Part shown: positions 53,987 to 62,654 of the stretch, piece by piece
Position numbering within the stretch: position 1 is the stretch's first letter
Layout: each line of letters begins with the position of its first letter
Origin: Clostridium sp031626875
GTDB taxonomy: Bacteria > Bacillota > Clostridia > Clostridiales > Clostridiaceae
Direction: 5' to 3'
DNA: 64,000 nucleotides
Assembly: GCF_031626875.1 (NCBI RefSeq)
Contig: NZ_JANDMF010000009.1
Coordinates: 1-64,000 of the forward strand
Position numbers and translations under genes: made by a program
The notes under the pieces: generated by a model
Seen by the model: only the letters and a program-made list of their open reading frames with translations
Told to the model about the DNA's origin: nothing
Databases searched by the model: none

Positions 53987-54514
53987 TTAACTTAAAAAGA
54001 ATAATCTAACAATAGTAACTGCTGTTATTATAGCAACTAAATCTGCCATAATAGCTGCCCAAACAGTATGTCTAACTTTCTTGACTTTAACTGCTCCAAA
54101 ATATACTGTTACTGTATAAAAAATAGTTTCTGTTGTTCCCATAATTACAGATGCCATTAAACCTATGCCACTATCTGGCCCATAGGTTTGAACAATATTA
54201 GTGAAAATCCCAACTGCTCCACTTCCTGATAAAGGCTTTATTAATATTAATGGTATTAGCTCTTTAGGTAATCCTATTAACCCTACTACTGGAGCTATTA
54301 AGTTGTTTAAAATATCTAAAAGATTTGCTTGCTTAAATATTTCAACAGCTACTATCATAGCTAAAAGATAAGGAAATATATTTAAACAAACCTTTAATCC
54401 ATCCTTTGCCCCTTCAATAAACCATTCATAAACTTTGCCACCTTTAATCATTCCATATCCAATTATTATTATTACTATAAATCCTATTATACTTTTAGTT
54501 ATATATCCATCCAT
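53987..54514 (-). CDS. spmB: Spore maturation protein SpmB
   Basis: A 175-residue membrane protein of the nucleoside-recognition (Gate) family: KVYEWFIEGAKDGLKVCLNI, FPYLLAMIVAVEIFKQAN, IKPLSGSGAVGIFTN and MGTTETIFYTVTVYFGAVKV. With SpmA it is needed for dehydration of the spore core. It follows spmA by 11 bp. AGGGGGAAGG precedes the ATG. Confidence 0.95.
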   Translation of the reverse strand: MDGYITKSIIGFIVIIIIGYGMIKGGKVYEWFIEGAKDGLKVCLNIFPYLLAMIVAVEIFKQANLLDILNNLIAPVVGLIGLPKELIPLILIKPLSGSGAVGIFTNIVQTYGPDSGIGLMASVIMGTTETIFYTVTVYFGAVKVKKVRHTVWAAIMADLVAIITAVTIVRLFFLS

Positions 54515-54525
54515 AAACCTTCCCC

Positions 54526-55101
54526 CTAAAAGTATCTTTGCAATATCTTACAACATATTATTCCTACTAAAGCAGCTGTTGCTGTTGATATTATAGCAGG
54601 CAATATAATTGCTCCAGGATTTTGAGAATTGCAAGCTGCTCTAATTGACATAACTGTTGAAGGAACTAATTGAATACAAGCCGCATTCATAACTAAAAAA
54701 AGAGCCATATCATCACTAGCTCTACCTTTGTCTGGATTAAGTCTATCCATTTCCTCCATAGCTTTTATCCCAAATGGTGTTGCTGCATTTGATAGTCCCA
54801 TCATATTTGCAGTTAAGTTCATGACTATCGCACCAAGTGCTTTTTCATCCTTTGCTGCATCTTTAAATAAAATTTTTAAAATAGGTTTCATAAGTTTTGC
54901 CAACTTTTCTGTTAATCCACTCTTTTCTGCTACTTTCATAACACCACACCAAAAACACATTATTCCTACAAGACCAATAATTAACTTTACAGTATTATCA
55001 GCCGAATTAACTATACTACTTGATATGTCTCCTCCCTTTCCAGTAACTAGAGACACTAAAAGCCCTAAAAATATAAGCCCGAACCAAATATAATTTATCA
55101 T
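54526..55101 (-). CDS. spmA: Spore maturation protein SpmA
   Basis: A 191-residue membrane protein of the same Gate family: VKLIIGLVGIMCFWCGVMKV, AIVMNLTANMMGLSNAATPF and FLVMNAACIQLVPSTVMSIR. It forms a pair with SpmB; both are expressed late in sporulation. In Bacillus spmAB sits behind dacB, which is not present here. GGAGG precedes the ATG. Confidence 0.95.
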   Translation of the reverse strand: MINYIWFGLIFLGLLVSLVTGKGGDISSSIVNSADNTVKLIIGLVGIMCFWCGVMKVAEKSGLTEKLAKLMKPILKILFKDAAKDEKALGAIVMNLTANMMGLSNAATPFGIKAMEEMDRLNPDKGRASDDMALFLVMNAACIQLVPSTVMSIRAACNSQNPGAIILPAIISTATAALVGIICCKILQRYF

Positions 55102-55214
55102 CTTTCCTCCATATACTTTATTACTTAATAAAATATATGCCTTGCACTACTCTTTTAGTAGTGATAGGATTATTATATATAATTTTTATATTTTACCTAA
55201 AAAGGAGAAACTAT

Positions 55215-55400
55215 ATGGAAGATACTAACTTAAAAATGGCTCAACAAGATATTGATGATGCTTTAAAAACTGTAGAAGATTTAGAAATGGTAGCGTCACA
55301 AGAAAATCTATCAAAGGATATATTAAGAGAAAAATTTATATCTTTGAATGAAAAAGTAAAGAATTTAGAAAACATATTGAAAACTGAAGGAATAATTTAA
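55215..55400 (+). CDS. Small coiled-coil protein (61 aa), unknown
   Basis: ATG at 55215 follows AAAGGAG by eight bases and gives 61 acidic residues, mostly helix (MAQQDIDDALKTVEDLEMVA, LNEKVKNLENILKTEG). Length and heptads suggest a small coiled coil; no family recognised. It is divergent from spmA and converges with ccpA over a shared terminator. An upstream extension to 55137 has no ribosome-binding site. Confidence 0.7.
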   Translation: MEDTNLKMAQQDIDDALKTVEDLEMVASQENLSKDILREKFISLNEKVKNLENILKTEGII

Positions 55401-55411
55401 TTATAAAATAA

Positions 55412-55465
55412 AAATACCTATAGACTAAAACTTATAAAAGTAACAGTCTATAGGTATTATTTTTT
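55412..55465. terminator. Bidirectional terminator between the 61-aa ORF and ccpA
   Basis: The perfect 14-bp arms AATACCTATAGACT (55412-55425) and AGTCTATAGGTATT (55444-55457) have As on the left and seven Ts on the right. The T-run reaches the last base of the ccpA gene. Confidence 0.9.
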
Positions 55466-56463
55466 TATCTTGTACTATCTCTATTAATTAACTCATAATC
55501 AAGTACATATTGATCTTGCTCCAATTCTTTCTTATTAAGTATTTTAATAAGCATTCTCATAGCAACTGATCCCATATCATAACTTGGTTGAGTTATAGTT
55601 GATATTTTAGGATAGAAAATTGAAGCAGCATAGTTATTATTAAAACCTATCACACTTACATCTTCTGGCACCTTAATTCCATTATCTCTAAGTTCATTTA
55701 TTGCACCCATTGCAATTTCATCAGATGCACAAACAATTCCATCAAATTTTTTACCACTTTCTATGAATTGTTTTACACCTTTTGCTCCTGATTTTACCCT
55801 TAATGTATCAAAGCAAACTAATTTATCAACTACTGGTAATTTAGCTTCCTTTAAAGCTCTTTCAAATCCTATGTATCTTTCTCCCCATGCATTTATAGTA
55901 TCTTCATTTACACCTATGAAAGCTAAATTCTTTAAACCTTGGTCAATAAGATACTTAGTTCCATCATGAACTGCACTTATGTTATCTATAGTAACACTTG
56001 GGAAAGCTCCATCCTTATCTTTAGTTTCAACTAAAACAGTCTTTAAATCTAACTCATTAATTAAATCTAAGATATCTTCATTAAGTGAACTACTCATATA
56101 TATTACTCCGTCCACCATTTTTTCTTTAAGAACTCTTAAATATTCTTTCTCTTTATCTGCATCAAAATCTGAATTACATAATATTACATTATAATCGTAT
56201 ATGTGAGAAACATCCTCTGCTCCTCTTACGATTTCAGGATAAAATTGGCTTGATATATCTGGAATTAATATTCCTATAGTCTTTGTTCTTTGAGTTTTTA
56301 AACTTCTAGCTACTATATTAGGTCTATATCCTAATTTTTTTATGGCATCTAAAACCTTTTTCTTTGTGTCTTCATTTACGACATCAATGTCATTTAACAC
56401 TCTTGAAACGGTTGCAATAGATACGCCAGCCTCTTTTGCTACGTCTTTAATAGAAGTTGCCAT
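55465..56463 (-). CDS. ccpA: Catabolite control protein CcpA (LacI family)
   Basis: A 332-residue LacI-type regulator: helix-turn-helix TSIKDVAKEAGVSIATVSRV, hinge YRPNIVARSLKTQRT, and a periplasmic-binding-like sensor domain (TIGILIPDISSQFYPEIVRG, VCASDEIAMGAINEL). Strong similarity in length and hinge to CcpA, which with HPr-Ser-P binds cre sites for carbon catabolite control. Another LacI member cannot be excluded by sequence alone. Own promoter at 56502-56530. Confidence 0.85.
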   Translation of the reverse strand: MATSIKDVAKEAGVSIATVSRVLNDIDVVNEDTKKKVLDAIKKLGYRPNIVARSLKTQRTKTIGILIPDISSQFYPEIVRGAEDVSHIYDYNVILCNSDFDADKEKEYLRVLKEKMVDGVIYMSSSLNEDILDLINELDLKTVLVETKDKDGAFPSVTIDNISAVHDGTKYLIDQGLKNLAFIGVNEDTINAWGERYIGFERALKEAKLPVVDKLVCFDTLRVKSGAKGVKQFIESGKKFDGIVCASDEIAMGAINELRDNGIKVPEDVSVIGFNNNYAASIFYPKISTITQPSYDMGSVAMRMLIKILNKKELEQDQYVLDYELINRDSTR

Positions 56464-56754
56464 TAATTTATCACTCCCATTTTTATATATTCTAATTATT
56501 AATTATACATATATATTATCCCAATAACAAGCGATTATCTCTTTATATTTAATGTTTTTCTTAAATTATAGCTTTTTTTTGCGTAATTAAGTTCTTAGTA
56601 ATCATAAATTGCAACTATATTGGCTAATTTTTACTTTCATACATAGTTTTACTTCTTAACTTTTTTAAATTTAGTATCAAATATTTAAATGGATTTTTAA
56701 ATCCGTTTTGCGATTAATCTTATTACAAAATATCTTTTTCTTTAAAAAATAAGC
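56464..56754. other. Gene-free interval upstream of ccpA
   Basis: Besides the ccpA promoter it holds a small hairpin AAATGGATT/AAATCCGTTT (about 56686-56708) with T-rich flank on the plus strand. No ORF with a ribosome-binding site was seen. Confidence 0.45.
56502..56530 (-). promoter_or_regulatory. Promoter of ccpA
   Basis: TTGTTA (56525-56530) and a perfect TATAAT (56502-56507) are 17 bp apart on the minus strand, 39 bp before the ccpA start. Confidence 0.72.
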
Positions 56755-56807
56755 AATGCACAACCTAAGATTAAATTTTATTAAAAATTTATCTTAAGTT
56801 ATGCATT
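56744..56807 (-). terminator. Intrinsic terminator after ileS
   Basis: A long stem from AATGCACAACCTAAGAT (56755-56771) and ATCTTAAGTTATGCATT (56791-56807), two mismatches, is followed on the minus strand by TTATTTTTT. It starts 10 bp past the ileS stop. Confidence 0.82.
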
Positions 56808-56816
56808 ACTATAAAA

Positions 56817-59800
56817 TTACTTAACTACTTCAACATTTATATCCAATTTTTCACCATTGATTACATTTTCTACGTATTCAATGTTTTCATCACCATATAC
56901 AATCTCAACTGTTAAAGTATCTTTCTTAATTACATCTTCAAACTTCTTAATTACATCTATTAACATATCATTATTTCTAACATATAAATTAATCTTATCT
57001 GCAACTTCAAAGCCTTTTTCTTTTCTCATATTTTGAATTTTAGATATCATTTCTCTTAAATGGCCTTCCTGCTTTAATTCTTCAGTTATATGAGTATCTA
57101 AAACAACCCCAATTTCACCTTCACCAGCAAAAGCATATCCATCTAAACCCTGCATTGTAACAAGAATACTATCTGCATTTAATTCAATTTCAGTTCCATC
57201 TATATTTATAACTTCAATGCCACCACTCTTGATCTTTTGAGCTAACTCCATTTGATTTCTGGATGCAATCTCTTTTCTTATAGCTGGAATTAACTTTCCA
57301 TAAGCTTTACCAAGTACAGGTAAATTTGGCTTAAGTTCAAAGTTAACATGTTCTGATAAGTCTGCACCAAATTTAATGCTCTTAATATTTAATTCATCTG
57401 CTATAATATCTCCATAATACTCAGGAATTGATGCAACTGATACTAATATTTCTGAAAGTGGCTGTCTATTCTTAATATTAGCTCCATTTCTAGCACTTCT
57501 TCCAAGCTTAACTATTGCATAAGCTAAATCCATTTCCTTTTCTAATTCTTTATTTATTGCTTTTTCATCTACTTCTGGCCAAACACATAAATGAATACTT
57601 TCTTTAGCCTTTTGATCTAAGCTGACAACTAAGTTTTGATATATTTCTTCTGTTATAAATGGTACAAATGGTGCTGCAACCTTTGATAAAGTTACAAGAA
57701 CTCTATATAAAGTAACATATGCCCCTATCTTGTCATCAGTTAAAGTTTCTGACCAGTATCTAGCTCTATTTCTTCTTACATACCAGTTTGATAATTCATC
57801 TGTAAAACTTTCTATTTGAAGAGCTGCGTTTGTTATATCATAGCCATCTAACTTAGCATCTACATCTTTAACTAAAGTATTTAACTTAGACATAATCCAT
57901 TTATCCATAACATTTTCTGATTTGAAATCAGCATAATCTAATGGGTTAAATCCATCTATATCTGCATATAAAACGTAGAATGAATATACATTCCATAATG
58001 TACTTAAGAACTTTCTTTGAGCTTCCCCAACGTCATCTATTGAGAATCTTGTTGGTAACCATGGAGCACTTGCAGTATAGAAATGCCATCTTGTTGCATC
58101 AGCACCTTGGGATTCTAAAACCTCAAATGGATCAACTACATTTCCTTTTGACTTAGACATTTTTAAGCCTTTCTTGTCTAAAACGTGTCCTAAAACTATA
58201 CAATTTTCAAATGGATTTCTATCAAATATAGCTGTTGAAATAGCTAACAATGTATAGAACCAACCTCTTGTTTGGTCAACAGCTTCTGATATAAATTGAG
58301 CTGGATAGTTTTGTTCAAATAATTCTTTATTTTCAAATGGATAGTGTAATTGAGCAAATGGCATTGATCCTGAATCAAACCAACAATCAATAACTTCTCT
58401 AGTTCTAACCATTCCTTTACCACAATGAGAACATTTTAAATTAACATTATCAATATATGGTTTATGAAGTTCTATATCCTCTGGAACATTTATTCCTTTA
58501 TCCTTTAACTCTTCAATACTTCCTACACATTCTTTGTGTCCACACTCACATTCCCATATTGGAAGTGGAGTTCCCCAGTATCTATCTCTTGAAATACCCC
58601 AATCAATAACATTTTCTAAGAACTTACCAAATCTACCTGTTCTAATGTTATCTGGATACCAATTAATCTTATTATTATTCTCTAAAAGCTTATCTCTTAG
58701 AGTTGTCATTCTAACAAACCAACTTTCTTTTGGATAGTAAAGAAGTGGTGTGTCACATCTCCAACAATGTGGATATGAGTGAAGATGCTTTTCAGCTTTG
58801 AACAACTTATTATTTTCTTCTAGCCATTTACAAATACTTTCATCGCACTTTTTAACGAACTTCCCTGCCCATGGAGTAACTTCTTCTACAAATTTACCTT
58901 CTTTATCAACTAAGTTAATAAATGTGATTCCATTAGCTTTTGCAACTAAGCTATCATCTTCACCATAAGCTGGAGCAATGTGAACTATTCCTGTACCATC
59001 TGATAAAGTAACATAGTCCCCATGAATTACTTCAAAAGCTTTTCCTTCTATCTTTCCAAAAGGCATTAATTGTTCATACTTAGTTCCCAGAAGTTCTGTT
59101 CCCTTAAATTCTTTAACAATTTCATAATCTTCACCAAGAACTTTATCAGCAAGATCCTTTGCAAGAATTAAAACTTCATCTTCAACTTTTGCTTCTATAT
59201 ATGTGTATGCTTTGTTTATACATAGAGCTAAGCTTGATGGCAATGTCCAAGGTGTTGTTGTCCAAGCTAATATATATTTATTCTCTTCACCAGCAACTTT
59301 AAATTTTGCAATAGCAGTTAAATCCTTAACATCCTTATATCCTTGAGCTACTTCATGTGATGAAAGAGCTGTTCCACATCTTGGACAGTATGGCATAACC
59401 TTGTGTCCTTCATATAAAAGACCTTTTTCCCACATTTGCTTTAATGCCCACCATACTGATTCAATATAAGAATTATGATAAGTTACATATGGTTCATCCA
59501 TATCAACCCAATACCCAATCTTATTAGTCATATCTTCCCACATTGAAACATATTTAAATACACTTTCCTTGCATTCAGTAACAAATTTTTCAACACCATA
59601 TTCTTCAATTTGTTCTTTACCTGATATTTCCAACTTCTTCTCTATTTCAAGTTCAACTGGTAGCCCATGAGTGTCCCATCCAGCTTTTCTAATAACCTTA
59701 TACCCCTTCATAACTTTATATCTTGGAACGATATCCTTCATAACTCTTGTTATAATATGGCCTACATGTGGCTTCCCATTAGCTGTTGGTGGGCCATCAT

Positions 59801-59930
59801 AGAAAGTGAAATATTCACCATCTTTATTCATATCAAAATTTTTCTTAATAACATTTTTTGCTTTCCAAAAGTCTGCGACTTCTTTTTCCATACCTACAAA
59901 ACCTTTTGAAAGTTCAACTTTTTTGTACAT
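56817..59930 (-). CDS. ileS: Isoleucyl-tRNA synthetase, eukaryote-like type 2
   Basis: A 1037-residue class I IleRS: HIGH box in GPPTANGKPHVGHI, editing domain (TTTPWTLPSSLALC), zinc-type Cys pairs (CPRCGTALSSHE, CECGHKECVG, CSHCGKGM), KMSKS in KGLKMSKSKGNVVDP, and the motif LGRSARNGANIKNRQPLSEI. The length and the C-terminal half, without the bacterial zinc finger, place it in the type 2 group (eukaryote-like), which is less sensitive to mupirocin. Under an Ile-specific T-box. AGGAG precedes the ATG. Confidence 0.97.
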   Translation of the reverse strand: MYKKVELSKGFVGMEKEVADFWKAKNVIKKNFDMNKDGEYFTFYDGPPTANGKPHVGHIITRVMKDIVPRYKVMKGYKVIRKAGWDTHGLPVELEIEKKLEISGKEQIEEYGVEKFVTECKESVFKYVSMWEDMTNKIGYWVDMDEPYVTYHNSYIESVWWALKQMWEKGLLYEGHKVMPYCPRCGTALSSHEVAQGYKDVKDLTAIAKFKVAGEENKYILAWTTTPWTLPSSLALCINKAYTYIEAKVEDEVLILAKDLADKVLGEDYEIVKEFKGTELLGTKYEQLMPFGKIEGKAFEVIHGDYVTLSDGTGIVHIAPAYGEDDSLVAKANGITFINLVDKEGKFVEEVTPWAGKFVKKCDESICKWLEENNKLFKAEKHLHSYPHCWRCDTPLLYYPKESWFVRMTTLRDKLLENNNKINWYPDNIRTGRFGKFLENVIDWGISRDRYWGTPLPIWECECGHKECVGSIEELKDKGINVPEDIELHKPYIDNVNLKCSHCGKGMVRTREVIDCWFDSGSMPFAQLHYPFENKELFEQNYPAQFISEAVDQTRGWFYTLLAISTAIFDRNPFENCIVLGHVLDKKGLKMSKSKGNVVDPFEVLESQGADATRWHFYTASAPWLPTRFSIDDVGEAQRKFLSTLWNVYSFYVLYADIDGFNPLDYADFKSENVMDKWIMSKLNTLVKDVDAKLDGYDITNAALQIESFTDELSNWYVRRNRARYWSETLTDDKIGAYVTLYRVLVTLSKVAAPFVPFITEEIYQNLVVSLDQKAKESIHLCVWPEVDEKAINKELEKEMDLAYAIVKLGRSARNGANIKNRQPLSEILVSVASIPEYYGDIIADELNIKSIKFGADLSEHVNFELKPNLPVLGKAYGKLIPAIRKEIASRNQMELAQKIKSGGIEVINIDGTEIELNADSILVTMQGLDGYAFAGEGEIGVVLDTHITEELKQEGHLREMISKIQNMRKEKGFEVADKINLYVRNNDMLIDVIKKFEDVIKKDTLTVEIVYGDENIEYVENVINGEKLDINVEVVK

Positions 59931-60014
59931 TTTAAAGATCTCCTCTCTTCTTTCCTATTGTTAAATCTCTTTAAGTTGTTTACATATATCTCTCTTATTA
60001 ATCATTCTTAATGA

Positions 60015-60283
60015 AAAATAAAAAAACTCCATCCAAAAGGACGAAGTAATATTCGCTATACCACCTATGGTAAATGCATCTACCTATTACAAGATGCTTA
60101 GTTCAAGTACTTTCATACTCTATCCTTTAACGCAGGCCTACGGGAAAACCTACTAAGCTTAAGCTTTTCAATTTCCAGCTCCTAGGTGATTTTTCTTTAA
60201 ACCCTATACAACTTTACACCAACCAGTTGCTCTCTTTAAGTAGACGACTTAAGTACTTTTCCTAATCATAGCTTTTGTTATTC
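60015..60283 (-). promoter_or_regulatory. T-box leader of ileS (Ile specifier)
   Basis: On the minus strand: stem I with AAAGAGAGCAACTGG and GGTTGGTGTAAAG, specifier ATC (complement of 60188-60190) followed by A and seven bases before AGCTGG, T-box AGGTGGTATAGCGAA (about 60049-60065), and a terminator of CTTCGTCC / GGATGGAG (60027-60046) with a TTTTTTATTTTTT run. The TGGT in the T-box pairs with the ACCA end of tRNA-Ile. Uncharged tRNA-Ile should allow read-through into ileS. Confidence 0.94.
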
Positions 60284-60313
60284 ATTATATATTATTACCT
60301 TAATATCTGTCAA
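60284..60313 (-). promoter_or_regulatory. Promoter of the ileS T-box leader
   Basis: A perfect TTGACA (60308-60313) and a perfect TATAAT (60284-60289) are 18 bp apart on the minus strand. Confidence 0.78.
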
Positions 60314-60375
60314 TTAACTTATAACTTTACTTTAAATATATTTTTTATAGTGATATACTTAAGTTGTATTTCATT

Positions 60376-60475
60376 AAAGGAGGCGATTGCGATAAGGAAA
60401 AAAACCTACAAATTCTATAGAAAGTAGGTTGCCTAATCCTAACGCATAAGATTATAAGCAACTTAATTGCTATAG
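60376..60475 (+). promoter_or_regulatory. Structured leader upstream of rplY/ctc, family unknown
   Basis: The 5' leader folds as nested stems: AACCTAC (60403-60409) with GTAGGTT (60424-60430) under a 14-nt loop; AGGA with TCCT; and GCG with CGC (about 60390 / 60442), with the asymmetric bulge GCCTAA on the 3' side. A second hairpin AGCAA-CTTAA-TTGCT lies at 60457-60471. An AAAGGAGG at 60376 is not followed by a usable start. It matches no riboswitch consensus I know; an L25 autoregulatory site is possible. Confidence 0.5.
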
Positions 60476-60519
60476 GGTACATTAAAAGTATAAATAATTT
60501 AATGAAAGAAGGCTTTATA

Positions 60520-61095
60520 ATGACAAGTCTAGCATTTGAAGTTAGTGAAAGAGAATCTAATGAAAAATTAAACCCATTAAGAAAAAATGGACAAGTACCT
60601 TGTATAATTTATGGAGGAAGTTTAAAGAAAAACATTCCTATAAAAATAAAAATGAATGAATTACTTAAGCTTATTAGTTCAAACACATCTAGTTCCCTAA
60701 TTTCTTTAAAAATAAATGGAAAAACCAAAACTTGTGTAATAAAAGAAATTCAAAAAGATATTTATGGGAAAGTTATTCATGCTGATTTTCAAGCCGTTAG
60801 AAAAAATGAAGTTATAAGATTAAAAATTCCTGTAACATTTTTAGGAGAAGAAGACTTAGAAAATAAGAGATTAGTTTTAGAAACTTTTTCCCATGAAATA
60901 GAAGTTCAAGGTGTTGCTTCAAGTATGCCTGAAACTTTAGAATTTGATGTAAGTAACATGAATTTTGAAGATAAAGTTTTAGCAAACAACATAAAGTTAC
61001 CCAAAGGAATATCTTTAATAACAGACTCTGAAATATTATTAGCTATAGCTGCTAGTTCAGATAATAATCCAGAAGAAAATGATGAAGAAGTATAA
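60520..61095 (+). CDS. rplY: Ribosomal protein L25/general stress protein Ctc
   Basis: A 191-residue bL25 of the long CTC/TL5 type: N-terminal 5S rRNA-binding domain (NPLRKNGQVPCIIYGG, IKEIQKDIYGKVIHADFQAV) and a C-terminal beta domain (RLKIPVTFLGEEDLENKRLV, LEFDVSNMNFEDKVLANNIK). Start at ATG 60520, seven bases after AGAAGG; the upstream in-frame ATG at 60502 has no site. In Bacillus ctc lies between prs and pth; here it has moved away from that block. Confidence 0.92.
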   Translation: MTSLAFEVSERESNEKLNPLRKNGQVPCIIYGGSLKKNIPIKIKMNELLKLISSNTSSSLISLKINGKTKTCVIKEIQKDIYGKVIHADFQAVRKNEVIRLKIPVTFLGEEDLENKRLVLETFSHEIEVQGVASSMPETLEFDVSNMNFEDKVLANNIKLPKGISLITDSEILLAIAASSDNNPEENDEEV

Positions 61096-61106
61096 ATAAA
61101 AATGCT

Positions 61107-61133
61107 AAAAAAGGGAGGTTATCTACCTCCCTT
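61107..61133. terminator. Terminator between rplY and lysC
   Basis: AAGGGAGGT (61111-61119) and ACCTCCCTT (61125-61133) form a perfect 9-bp stem. On the minus strand it is followed by six Ts, so it terminates lysC; the plus side has few Ts, but convergent rplY may also use it. Confidence 0.85.
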
Positions 61134-61140
61134 AAACTAT

Positions 61141-62451
61141 CTAATTGAAAGCTCCATAAATAGCTCTTATAGCTCTTTCAAAATCATCATTTTCAATTCC
61201 TACTAGAATATTCATTTCTGATGAACCTTGATCTATCATTCTTATATTTACATTAGATTCTGATAATGAATTAAATATTTTTGTTGCAACACCTGTTCTT
61301 TTAGCCATTCCTTTTCCTACTGTAGCTATTAATGCCATATTAGGATGAACTACTACTGAATCTGGGTCACAGGCTCTATGTATTTCTTCTACTATTTTCT
61401 CAGTCTTGTTTTTAAGCTCACTATCTGAAATAACCACACATACTGTATCAATTCCTGATGGCATATTTTCAAATGATACATTATTCATCTCTAATACTGA
61501 AAGTACTTTTCTACAGAATCCAAGTTCTGAATTCATCATAGCTTTTTCAATTGATATAACAGTAAAATCTTTTTTTCCTGCTATTCCTGTTATTGTTTTA
61601 CATTCTTTTTCATCTGTATCTTGTACTATATATGTTCCTGCATCCTCAGGTCTATTAGTATTTTTAATATTTATAGGTATTCCAACATGTCTAACTGGAA
61701 ATATAGCTTCTTCGTGAAGGACGGATGCCCCCATATAAGATAATTCCCTTAATTCTTTATATGTAATACGGCTTATAGCCTTAGGATTTTCTACTATTCT
61801 TGGGTCTGCCATTAAGAACCCTGAAACATCTGTCCAGTTTTCATATAAATCAGCCTCAATACTTGCTGCTACTAATGCTCCTGTTACATCAGATCCACCT
61901 CTTGAAAATGTAACTATATTTCCATCTTTATCTGCCCCATAAAAGCCTGGAATAACAGCTTTTTCAACATTTTCTAATGTTTCTTTTAATAATTTATTTG
62001 TTTTTTCTGAATCTAAAAAGCCATCTTTATTAAAAATAATAACATCTTTTGCATCAACAAATTCATAGCCTAAATAATCAGCTAATATTAATCCATTTAA
62101 GTATTCTCCTCTACTAGCTGCATAATCTTTTGAAGCACCATCTTCAATATCTTTCTTTACTATATTTAAGTGCTTTTCAATGTCAAAATCTAACCCCAAA
62201 TCTTTTACAATTCCAATATATCTATCATAAACATGCTTAAAAACATCATCTAATGATATTCCTGTTGTAACATGTGCATGACAGAGATATAGCAAATCTG
62301 TTATTTTTGTATCCTTTGAAGTTCTTTTTCCTGGTGCTGATGGCACCACATATCGCCTATTGCTATCTGCAAGTACTATTTCTTTAACTTTGTTAAACTG
62401 TGAAGCATCTGCTAAAGAGCTTCCTCCAAATTTTGTAACTACAAAACTCAT
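61141..62451 (-). CDS. lysC: Aspartate kinase
   Basis: A 436-residue aspartokinase: KFGGSSLADASQF at the N-terminus, FSRGGSDVTGALVAASIEAD, then two ACT domains (IEKAMMNSELGFCRKVLSVL and VGKGMAKRTGVATKIFNSLS ... IRMIDQGSSEMNILVGIE) for feedback control. First step of the Lys/Thr/Met/diaminopimelate pathway. GGGGGC precedes the ATG. No lysine riboswitch is seen upstream. Confidence 0.95.
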   Translation of the reverse strand: MSFVVTKFGGSSLADASQFNKVKEIVLADSNRRYVVPSAPGKRTSKDTKITDLLYLCHAHVTTGISLDDVFKHVYDRYIGIVKDLGLDFDIEKHLNIVKKDIEDGASKDYAASRGEYLNGLILADYLGYEFVDAKDVIIFNKDGFLDSEKTNKLLKETLENVEKAVIPGFYGADKDGNIVTFSRGGSDVTGALVAASIEADLYENWTDVSGFLMADPRIVENPKAISRITYKELRELSYMGASVLHEEAIFPVRHVGIPINIKNTNRPEDAGTYIVQDTDEKECKTITGIAGKKDFTVISIEKAMMNSELGFCRKVLSVLEMNNVSFENMPSGIDTVCVVISDSELKNKTEKIVEEIHRACDPDSVVVHPNMALIATVGKGMAKRTGVATKIFNSLSESNVNIRMIDQGSSEMNILVGIENDDFERAIRAIYGAFN

Positions 62452-62654
62452 TTTATTGCCCCCAATATTTTAAATTTCTAATGCCTATTCTATCAATTTT
62501 CGAATTTTTTTCAATAGTTTTTATATAAATTTTCGTGTTTTTTTGAAATTACATTTCAATAATCTTAATTAATCTTAATTATGTAAATATAAACTCCATT
62601 TTTCCTATAAATACTGTTATAATCTTAGAGGAGTCTTTTTGAAAGGGGATAATT

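Noticed and set aside
62452..62654. Lysine riboswitch before lysC
   Set aside because: The gap is about 200 bp, shared with a divergent gene, and shows none of the conserved lysine-aptamer elements.
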